Under the pieces are notes generated by a model. The model was not told the DNA's origin and ran no database searches. It saw nothing but the letters and a program-made list of their open reading frames with translations. Both the position numbers and the translations under genes were made by a program. From Pseudomonadota bacterium (lineage in GTDB: Bacteria; Pseudomonadota; Gammaproteobacteria; Burkholderiales; Burkholderiaceae_C), in NCBI GenBank assembly GCA_023422975.1, contig JAFAGF010000071.1:1-5047 (forward strand): a DNA stretch of 5,047 nucleotides, written 5' to 3'. Of the stretch, positions 1 through 5,047 are shown in pieces (position 1 is the first letter of the stretch; every line of letters starts with the position of its first letter).

Positions 1-131
1 TCTATCGTTTGCAAAATTGGTATGGCACGCAGGTGATGGTACTGGAGGAGTTGGTGGAAATCTGTGGCTATCTGGCCTTGCTGCTGGCGCAAACCATGGT
101 GCTTCACCACCTGCGCAAGCAACAGCGCTAG
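1..131 (+). CDS. C-terminal end of an unidentified, probably membrane-anchored protein (5' partial)
   Basis: The frame whose first full codon starts at base 3 stays open from the window edge to a TAG at 129-131, giving 42 residues that begin YRLQNWYGTQVM. The stretch VMVLEELVEICGYLALLLAQTMVL looks like an amphipathic start followed by one membrane helix of about 18 residues, and the protein ends in a basic tail (HHLRKQQR) that would favour a cytoplasmic C-terminus. About 70 % of codons end in G or C, as in the other genes here, which supports real coding. I do not recognise the family from this fragment. It could be the last helix of a multi-spanning protein or a small integral membrane protein. 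It converges on the MocR-type gene with only 6 bases between the two stop codons, and no hairpin with a T tract is visible between them. Confidence 0.55.
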   Translation, partial: YRLQNWYGTQVMVLEELVEICGYLALLLAQTMVLHHLRKQQR

Positions 132-137
132 ATTGCA

Positions 138-1589
138 CTAAAGCAGTGCCTGCAGCGTGCGCAGGCTTGGGGCGTCGTCGGCCAGGGCAACGGGCAGGCG
201 CAGCATGGTGGATGCCTGCTGGTGGGCCGAAAACAGCACCCCAGGTGCCAGCAGCACGCCTTGTGCAGCTGCTTTGCGTGCCAGCACTTCGGTATCTTGG
301 TGCAGAGTGTCTACCCAGGCAAACATGCCAGCCAGTGGTTCCTGGTGCACGACCAGTCCCATGCTCTCTACCAGTTTGAGGCAGCGGTGGCGGGTTTCAT
401 CCAGTCGCTCGCGCAGGCGCTGCACGTGTTTGCGGTACTGGCCATCGGCAAGGATGCGGTGCACCACGCGTTCGCCCAGCTCGGGGCTGGTCAAGCCGCT
501 GAGCAGCTTGGCATCCGTCAAGGATTGAATCCGCGCCGGCGAAGCGGCGATATAGCCCACACGCAGGCTGCCGGCAAGGGTTTTGGAAAAACCACCAATC
601 AGCAGCACGCGCCGCAGACGGTCCAGCGTGGCCAGTCTGGTGGGCTGGGCCACAAAGTCGGCATAGGTGTCGTCTTCCAGAATCAGGAAATTGTGCTGCT
701 CGGCCAGGCGCAGCAGGTCATACGCTACGGGCAGTGACAGGCCGAAGCCCGTGGGGTTGTGGACGACCGAGTTGGTGATGAAAAGTTTGGGCTGGTGCGC
801 TTGTGCCAACTGCTCCAAGGCCTGAATGTCTGGCCCATCCCGCAGACGCGGCACGGGCAGCACCTGTACGCCCAGTGAGCGCAGCAGGCCGAACACCAAA
901 AACCAGGCAGGGTCTTCGACCAGCACGGCATCACCGGGGCGCAGCATGCTGCGCAGCACCAAATCCATGCCTTGCGTGACACCGGCTACGGTCATCAACT
1001 CTTGCTCCGGGTCTACCGCCAGCCCCTGTGTCATCAGATACGCCGACAGTTGCTGGCGCAGCGGCGCATAGCCCTGTGGCGCGCCATAGCTCAGCAGTTG
1101 CATGCCGGCACTGCGGCCCACGGCACGTATGGCGGCACCCAGCATGTCGTGGTCCATCCAGTGGGCGGGCAGCATGCCCGTGCTGCCATCGAAATGCACC
1201 CCATCGTGCTGGCGAAAAATGCTGCGCAGCAAAAATGGCGTGTCAAAAGCGGCATCGGCTGCCAGGCTCGGGGTTTGAAGGTTTTTAGGGGTGGAGCCCT
1301 TATGGGGAAAGCGCTGGGTGCTCACATAAAAGCCAGCGCCGGGGCGTGAATGGATACCACCCTGGGCCACCAGGCGGTCATAGGCTTGCACCACCGTATC
1401 GCGGCTGACGCCGGTGTGGTCTGCCAATTGGCGCACCGAGGGCAGGCGTGTGCCAGCCCGCAGGCTGTGGCTTTGCAGCAATTGTTGGCAGTGATGTACC
1501 AGTTGATCCACCAACGGAGGCATGCCGGAGGCGCGTTGGGGCTGCCAGCCTAGTGGATTGCTGGCAACTGTCTGGGTGTTTTGAGCCAT
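138..1589 (-). CDS. MocR/GabR-type transcriptional regulator (GntR winged helix fused to PLP-dependent aminotransferase domain)
   Basis: A complete 483-residue protein of usual MocR length. Residues ~25-90 form a GntR winged helix: PLVDQL opens helix 1, then LRAGTRLPSVRQLADHTGVSRDTV and the wing RPGAGFYVS. A linker (~91-125) leads to a class I/II aminotransferase fold (~126-483). Seen in that fold are SYGAPQGYAPLR (168-178), HNPTG with N278, D306 and Y309 in EDDTY, GGFSKT with K336 as expected PLP Schiff-base lysine, and R464 in LRLPVA as expected carboxylate-binding arginine. The PLP site therefore looks intact. By family knowledge such proteins are cytoplasmic DNA-binding sensors that read an amino acid, amine or PLP and are not normally enzymes. 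The divergent neighbour is a LysE-type exporter, the likely target; the effector cannot be read from sequence. The start is uncertain: no Shine-Dalgarno precedes Met1, no start codon occurs between it and an upstream in-frame TAG (1625-1623), and Met23 (1523-1521), just before the winged helix, is an alternative. Confidence 0.93.
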   Translation of the reverse strand: MAQNTQTVASNPLGWQPQRASGMPPLVDQLVHHCQQLLQSHSLRAGTRLPSVRQLADHTGVSRDTVVQAYDRLVAQGGIHSRPGAGFYVSTQRFPHKGSTPKNLQTPSLAADAAFDTPFLLRSIFRQHDGVHFDGSTGMLPAHWMDHDMLGAAIRAVGRSAGMQLLSYGAPQGYAPLRQQLSAYLMTQGLAVDPEQELMTVAGVTQGMDLVLRSMLRPGDAVLVEDPAWFLVFGLLRSLGVQVLPVPRLRDGPDIQALEQLAQAHQPKLFITNSVVHNPTGFGLSLPVAYDLLRLAEQHNFLILEDDTYADFVAQPTRLATLDRLRRVLLIGGFSKTLAGSLRVGYIAASPARIQSLTDAKLLSGLTSPELGERVVHRILADGQYRKHVQRLRERLDETRHRCLKLVESMGLVVHQEPLAGMFAWVDTLHQDTEVLARKAAAQGVLLAPGVLFSAHQQASTMLRLPVALADDAPSLRTLQALL

Positions 1590-1635
1590 ACAGTAAGTAA
1601 AGTGACTTGGTGATCTGTACTGCTACTGTATGGCT
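1584..1635. promoter_or_regulatory. Candidate operator: perfect 12-bp inverted repeat between the MocR-type gene and the exporter
   Basis: AGCCATACAGTA at 1584-1595 is the exact reverse complement of TACTGTATGGCT at 1624-1635, separated by 28 bases, so the arm centres are 40 bp apart, close to four helical turns. Each arm also carries a short direct repeat of TACT/TACTG: 1618-1622 and 1624-1628 on the + strand, and 1599-1596 and 1595-1591 on the - strand. MocR-family proteins bind as dimers to spaced repeats in the divergent region next to their own gene, so this is the obvious candidate site. One arm overlaps a possible -10 of the regulator gene, the other its annotated ATG, which would fit autorepression. 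The repeat is seen directly; its binding by this regulator is inferred. Confidence 0.6.
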
Positions 1636-1654
1636 AAATACCTCTAGCATGCAA
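1625..1654 (-). promoter_or_regulatory. Possible promoter of the MocR-type regulator
   Basis: On the - strand TTGCAT (1654-1649) and TACAGT (1630-1625) resemble sigma-70 -35 and -10 boxes, with an 18-base spacer. TACAGT matches 4 of 6 consensus bases; TTGCAT is weaker. Transcription would start near 1618, giving a leader of about 29 bases before the ATG at 1589. The -10 lies inside the right arm of the inverted repeat, so regulator binding would block it. No convincing exporter promoter was found: GTGACT (1602-1607) with TACTGT (1624-1629) is the best pair and is poor, which would fit a promoter needing activation. Confidence 0.25.
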
Positions 1655-1667
1655 GCATTGCATTCCC

Positions 1668-1671
1668 GGAG
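1668..1671 (+). promoter_or_regulatory. Ribosome binding site of the LysE/RhtB-type exporter
   Basis: GGAG sits 6 bases before the ATG at 1678, a standard Shine-Dalgarno spacing. It fixes the exporter start and is the only good ribosome binding site seen before any gene in this window. Confidence 0.75.
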
Positions 1672-1677
1672 CCTTGT

Positions 1678-2310
1678 ATGAATTTGCCGTTCGATGTTTC
1701 TGCGCTGACCAGCAGCCCCGCTTTGTTGCCCTTGGCGACGTTTATTTTTGTCAGCTCCATCACGCCCGGCCCCAACAATGTGATGCTGACAGCCTCCGGT
1801 GCCAACTTTGGCTACCAGCGCAGCATTCCCCACATGCTGGGCATTACGCTGGGCTGCTCGCTCATGCTGCTGATGGTGGGGGCAGGGCTGGGTGCGGTGT
1901 TTGAGCAGATGCCCCAGCTGTACACCGTGCTGCAGTATGTGGGCGCGGCCTATTTGATCTGGCTGGCCTGGAAGATTGCCACCTCAGGGCGTGCGCAATC
2001 GACCGATGCCAAGCCGAAACCTTTGAGCGTGCTGCAGGCAGCGGCTTTCCAGTGGGTCAACCCCAAGGCGTGGCTGATGTCGGTGGGGGTGGTGGCGGCC
2101 TATACCTCCCCGAATGCCTATTGGAGCAGTTTGTGGCTGGGTGCGGTGGTGATGCTGGTGGTGAACTACCCTTGCATCAGTGTGTGGACCTTGTTTGGCA
2201 GCGGCATTGGGCGCTGGCTGCAATCTGCGCGTGCGCTGCAGATTTTTAATGGAGTGATGGCGTTTTTGTTGCTGCTGTCGCTGTATCCGCTGTTTGCGGG
2301 CATGCATTGA
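1678..2310 (+). CDS. LysE/RhtB-family amino-acid exporter
   Basis: A complete 210-residue inner-membrane protein, the normal family length. The family signature is clear near the N-terminus: SSITPGPNNVMLTASGANFGYQRSIPHMLGITLG (~26-59), with TPGPNN followed by the G-Y-x-R-S-x-P-H loop. GAAYLIWLAWKI (89-100) ends the third hydrophobic segment and FQWVNPKAW (124-132) is the conserved entry to the next. About six hydrophobic segments are visible, near 15-36, 52-75, 81-102, 128-143, 150-174 and 186-208, with a short polar loop at 103-115. Family members export amino acids or derivatives (lysine, homoserine, threonine, cysteine and relatives), probably driven by the proton gradient. The substrate cannot be assigned from sequence. 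The gene is divergent from the MocR-type regulator across 88 bases, is preceded by a good GGAG site, and is followed within about 50 bases by a strong terminator, so it is probably monocistronic and controlled by that regulator. Confidence 0.93.
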   Translation: MNLPFDVSALTSSPALLPLATFIFVSSITPGPNNVMLTASGANFGYQRSIPHMLGITLGCSLMLLMVGAGLGAVFEQMPQLYTVLQYVGAAYLIWLAWKIATSGRAQSTDAKPKPLSVLQAAAFQWVNPKAWLMSVGVVAAYTSPNAYWSSLWLGAVVMLVVNYPCISVWTLFGSGIGRWLQSARALQIFNGVMAFLLLLSLYPLFAGMH

Positions 2311-2360
2311 GGCGGTTGCCTGCCAGCGCCAGCGGGGTGCCTATAAATATGAATGAAATT

Positions 2361-2403
2361 GGCTTCTAACGCTTATCAGCTAAGCGTTAGAAGCTATTTT
2401 TTT
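2361..2403 (+). terminator. Strong Rho-independent terminator after the exporter
   Basis: GCTTCTAACGCTTA (2362-2375) pairs perfectly over 14 bp with TAAGCGTTAGAAGC (2381-2394) around the 5-base loop TCAGC. A G·U pair (2361/2395) and a T-A pair (2360/2396) can extend it. Seven T follow at 2397-2403, giving a classic terminator for + strand transcription. The T tract overlaps the - strand TAA stop (2404-2402) of the EmrA-type gene. In the opposite direction the stem is followed only by CCAATTTCATT, so it may also stop the efflux operon, but less efficiently. Confidence 0.92.
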
Positions 2404-3547
2404 AGACATTGTCTTGGGTTGCTGGTGCGGAGGCGGTTGGCTGCACGGTGCTGGCCGTGTCAATGTGGGCGATGACCGACATTCCGGGGCGCAGTCGCTG
2501 GCTCAAGACTTGGTCGCTGTCGATCACGATTTTGATCGGCAGGCGTTGCACCACTTTGGTGAAGTTGCCCGTGGCGTTGTCGCCTTTGAGGACGGCGAAC
2601 TCAGAGCCGGTAGCGGGCGCAATTTCGTTGACGGTACCTGTGAGTTCGGCGTCATCCAGCGCATCCACGGTGAAATAGGCACGCTGGCCAATGCGAACCT
2701 GGGCAGTCTGGGTTTCTTTGAAGTTGGCAACCACCCACAAGGTGGGGGGCACCACATACAGCAGCTGGCTGCCAGCGCTGACATACTGGCCCTGGCGCAC
2801 GCTGGCTTCGCTGATCTGGCCGTCTGCAGGTGCACGCACGGTGGTGTTTTCCAGATGAATCTCTGCCTGGCGCACCTGTGCTTGTGCCATTTGCACGGCG
2901 GCTTCCAGCGCATCGCGGTTGACTTCGGTGGCCTTGATGGCTTCTTCGGTGATAGCAATGTCGGCCTGGGCTTTGTCGGTGTTGGACTGCGCCAAGTGCG
3001 CGGTGGCGCGCACGCGGTCGCGGTCGTTCAGGGCTACGGCACCCTGGGCGGCCAAGGTTTGCATGCGCTGCAGCTCGGCCTGCGCACGTTCGGTCTCGGC
3101 CTGGGTCGCACGCAAGCTGGCGCGCTTGGCTTGCAGGGTGGCGCGGTTTTGGGATTGCGCTTGCGCAGAGTTGGCCAGCTGTGCGCGGGCATTGGCCAGT
3201 TGGGCCTGGGCTTGGGCCAAGGCTGCTTCATAGCTGCGGCGATCAATCTGTACCAAGGGCTGGCCCGCACGCACATGCTCAAAGTCTCGCACCAGCACGT
3301 CGGTCACGTACCCGTTGACCTGGGGTGCCAGCACCGTGACTTGACCGCGCACATAGGCGTTGTCGGTGGAGATATCTGCCGTCTGAAACGGCCCGACATT
3401 CCAGGCGCGTAGCACCAGCAAGATGCCAACCCCAGCGATGGCGACCGCCATCAAAGCGCTGCGCAGGGTGGGGCGCTCTTTCTTGGGGATGGCCGCGGCC
3501 TGTGGTGCATGGGGTGCAGGGGCTGTGTGGGGTGTATCGGTGCTCAT
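2402..3547 (-). CDS. emrA: EmrA/HlyD-type periplasmic adaptor of a multidrug efflux pump
   Basis: A complete 381-residue membrane fusion protein, close to the usual EmrA length. A cytoplasmic tail of about 30 residues (with PKKERP) precedes one inner-membrane helix (~30-49). The first half-lipoyl segment follows (~63-104: NAYVRGQVTVLAPQVNGYV), then a long Ala/Gln-rich coiled-coil hairpin (~105-232), the second half-lipoyl segment (~233-268: TTVRAPADGQISEASVRQGQ) and a beta-barrel region (~270-365) with GNFTKVVQRLPIKI and LRPGMSVIAHIDT, typical of EmrA. By family knowledge the protein bridges an inner-membrane transporter and a TolC-like channel. It lies 45 bases downstream of the MFS gene on the same strand, so co-transcription is likely. 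The start is well supported: the in-frame upstream codons reach a TAA at 3571-3569 without another usual start codon. No Shine-Dalgarno is visible, so translation may be weak or depend on the upstream gene. Confidence 0.92.
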   Translation of the reverse strand: MSTDTPHTAPAPHAPQAAAIPKKERPTLRSALMAVAIAGVGILLVLRAWNVGPFQTADISTDNAYVRGQVTVLAPQVNGYVTDVLVRDFEHVRAGQPLVQIDRRSYEAALAQAQAQLANARAQLANSAQAQSQNRATLQAKRASLRATQAETERAQAELQRMQTLAAQGAVALNDRDRVRATAHLAQSNTDKAQADIAITEEAIKATEVNRDALEAAVQMAQAQVRQAEIHLENTTVRAPADGQISEASVRQGQYVSAGSQLLYVVPPTLWVVANFKETQTAQVRIGQRAYFTVDALDDAELTGTVNEIAPATGSEFAVLKGDNATGNFTKVVQRLPIKIVIDSDQVLSQRLRPGMSVIAHIDTASTVQPTASAPATQDNV

Positions 3548-3592
3548 GGAAAAACGTGTAATAGGTTGTTATGGGGAGCAGGTCTGGGGGGG

Positions 3593-5047
3593 TTAGCGGC
3601 TGGGTGCCGTTGCCATGGAAGGCGTCTGGGGGGAAGGTGGCTGCGCATCGGGCTCCACGGCGGCATCGGTACCGACGTCATGCGGGTTGTCGGTCGCATG
3701 CTTGGCAGCCCGTGCGGCAACTAGCTTGGTCTGGCCCAGCACCAGCAGTGACCACAGCAAATACGCCAGCGCCACGTAAGCCACTACGCGAAACACATCG
3801 TTGTAGGCCAGCACATGGGCTTCGCGGCGCACGGTTTGGGCCAGTTGTGCGGCAGCTTGGGCGCTGCGCAGCTGTGGGTCGGTGATGTGTGCGCCCAGCG
3901 CTTGCTGCTGTTGCTGCAAGCGTTGGGCCACAGGTGCACGCGTGGGGTCAACTTGCTCGACCAGCACCGCAGAGTAGGCGTGCTGGCGGTAGGTTTCGTA
4001 CGTGCCCAGCACGGCCGAACCCATCAACCCGCCGAGACTTTGCGTGATAGAGATGGTGACAATCGCGGTGAGCATGAAGTGCGTCCCGTTTTTGAGCCCC
4101 TGCGCAATGCCGACGAACATCAAGGGGCCCATGAAGATGCCCGATCCCACGGCCATCAAGAACTGGCTGACGAAAAAGTCCTGGGGCCTGTCCAGGCTGG
4201 TGCGGCCAAAGTCCAGGTAGGCCGCAATGCCCAGCAAAGCGATGGCGGCCATCATCTGGACCCCCACGGTTTTCATGCCGAAAGAGGCGGCCGAAAGCAC
4301 GATGCCCAAGACGGTGCCTACAAAAATCACCGCAAAAAGCGGCTGCATTTGTTCGGGTGTCATTCCCAGGGTGCGCATCATGCCGACTACGCCGTAGCTT
4401 TGCTCCGTTGTCAAAAAACGCAGCACGATGGCGCCCAGTACAAAGCGGATGGTGGCACCTTCGGTGAACCAGCGTGTTTGCAGCATGGGGTGAGGACGGT
4501 GGTGCTCCAGGTACAAGCCTGCACTGAGCAGACCGATGGCGCCTATCAGCAGCCAGGCCAGTTCTGGCGCATCCAGCCACCAGCGCAGGCTGCCTTGCAC
4601 CAGGAAAGCTACCAGCAATCCAACGCCGGGAATCAAGAGCGCCATGCTCACAAAATCCATGCGTTCAAAAGCTTTGACATACACCCCGGAAGGCAGCTTG
4701 AGCAGCACCACCGCCGCAAAGGACAGCAGCGCCAGCCCTGCTTCCAGCATGTACAGGTTGTGCCATTGACCGTGGTTGAGCAGGCTGGGTGAAAGCAGCC
4801 ATGCCAACGGCGTTGCCAGTTGGCTGACACCCACCCCCAGCACCAGCATTTTGAGGACATACACACGTGGCATGGCCTGCAGCATGTACAGCGTGCCTAA
4901 GGAGGTGCAGGCCGCTGCAGCCAGTCCGCTGGCACCGCGCAGCCACAGCAGGCTGCCAGTGCTGCCCAGAAACAGGTGCAGCACACACAGCAGGGCATAC
5001 AGCCCGAGGCTGATTTCGGTAAACAGGCGCATGCCGTATTGCTGGCG
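3593..5047 (-). CDS. DHA2-family (EmrB/QacA-like, 14-helix) MFS drug transporter, 5' partial
   Basis: The frame is open to the window edge, with RQQYG preceding the Met at 5032-5030. That Met is almost certainly internal, because RQQYGMRLFTE fits the motif A loop between MFS helices 2 and 3. About 60-70 N-terminal residues are therefore missing; 484 are visible. Numbered from that Met, about 12 hydrophobic segments can be drawn (near 8-23, 31-52, 58-81, 93-112, 127-146, 158-175, 193-213, 230-252, 257-272, 288-311, 319-341, 413-432), matching helices 3-14 of a 14-helix protein. LRGASGLAAA (31-40) corresponds to the motif B region, and GSAVLGTYETYRQHAYS (338-354) and AYNDVFR (409-415) are typical of DHA2 pumps. 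A hydrophilic loop of about 70 residues with QQQQQ (373-377) lies before the last helix. The protein ends in a cytoplasmic tail of about 45 residues rich in Pro, Ala and Asp. The expected role is proton-driven drug export with the EmrA-type adaptor encoded just downstream. Substrate unknown. Confidence 0.88.
   Translation of the reverse strand, partial: RQQYGMRLFTEISLGLYALLCVLHLFLGSTGSLLWLRGASGLAAAACTSLGTLYMLQAMPRVYVLKMLVLGVGVSQLATPLAWLLSPSLLNHGQWHNLYMLEAGLALLSFAAVVLLKLPSGVYVKAFERMDFVSMALLIPGVGLLVAFLVQGSLRWWLDAPELAWLLIGAIGLLSAGLYLEHHRPHPMLQTRWFTEGATIRFVLGAIVLRFLTTEQSYGVVGMMRTLGMTPEQMQPLFAVIFVGTVLGIVLSAASFGMKTVGVQMMAAIALLGIAAYLDFGRTSLDRPQDFFVSQFLMAVGSGIFMGPLMFVGIAQGLKNGTHFMLTAIVTISITQSLGGLMGSAVLGTYETYRQHAYSAVLVEQVDPTRAPVAQRLQQQQQALGAHITDPQLRSAQAAAQLAQTVRREAHVLAYNDVFRVVAYVALAYLLWSLLVLGQTKLVAARAAKHATDNPHDVGTDAAVEPDAQPPSPQTPSMATAPSR

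Noticed and set aside
135..149. Small hairpin GCACT-AAAGC-AGTGC as terminator between the convergent genes
   Set aside because: Only 5 bp of stem and no T tract on either strand; it also overlaps the regulator's coding end.
17..379. + strand open frame near the left edge
   Set aside because: It lies in a different frame from the better-supported partial gene ending at 131 and then runs antisense through the regulator. Its composition is typical of a shadow frame.
1378..1833. - strand open frame across the divergent control region
   Set aside because: It overlaps the start of both the regulator and the exporter in other frames, and has no recognisable domain.
2414..3412. Long + strand open frame (about 330 codons) opposite the EmrA-type gene
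   Set aside because: It is a Gly/Leu/His-rich antisense shadow produced by the GC-rich, Ala/Gln-rich coiled-coil coding strand. It has no domain and no ribosome binding site, while the - strand frame has a full family match.
3548..3592. Possible promoter or hairpin in the gap between the MFS and adaptor genes
   Set aside because: No -35/-10 pair, no inverted repeat and no Shine-Dalgarno could be supported in these 45 bases.
3901..3920. CAG/CAA-type run in the MFS gene as a repeat tract
   Set aside because: It merely encodes five glutamines in a hydrophilic loop with mixed codons, too short to call a microsatellite or phase-variable tract.
3815..4792. Long + strand open frame (about 325 codons) opposite the MFS gene
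   Set aside because: Gln/His/Arg-rich translation without membrane segments or motifs, fully inside a clear MFS gene on the other strand.
5030..5032. ATG as the true start of the MFS transporter
   Set aside because: The frame continues to the window edge and the upstream residues RQQYG complete the conserved loop between MFS helices 2 and 3, so a start here would remove helices 1 and 2.

Overview
The window reads as a chromosomal segment of a GC-rich (roughly 60 %) Gram-negative bacterium, most likely a betaproteobacterium of the Burkholderiales/Comamonadaceae type. This rests on the strong G/C third-position preference, on an EmrA-type adaptor fused to an inner-membrane anchor, and on a terminator hairpin (stem GCTTCTAACGCTTA, then seven T) that resembles terminators I recall as recurrent in Comamonadaceae genomes. 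The last point is memory, not a search. No rRNA, tRNA, insertion sequence, phage gene or CRISPR array is visible.

Layout from left to right: (1) the last 42 codons of a + strand gene ending in one hydrophobic helix and a basic tail; (2) convergent to it with a 6-base gap, a complete - strand MocR-type regulator (GntR winged helix fused to a fold-type I aminotransferase domain); (3) an 88-base divergent control region with a perfect 12-bp inverted repeat; (4) a + strand LysE/RhtB-family amino-acid exporter; (5) a strong hairpin terminator; (6) on the - strand, a two-gene drug-efflux operon made of a DHA2-type MFS transporter (5' end beyond the window) followed by an EmrA/HlyD periplasmic adaptor.

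Two functional units result. The divergent regulator/exporter pair suggests a PLP-dependent sensor controlling export of an amino acid or related amine, with the inverted repeat as candidate operator. The efflux pair would form the inner-membrane and periplasmic parts of a tripartite EmrAB-TolC-like pump. No outer-membrane component or regulator for it lies in the window.

Nothing here demands a new system. The best leads are the inverted repeat, one arm of which covers the annotated start codon of the regulator, and the divergent sequence features and gene order of the MFS pump.
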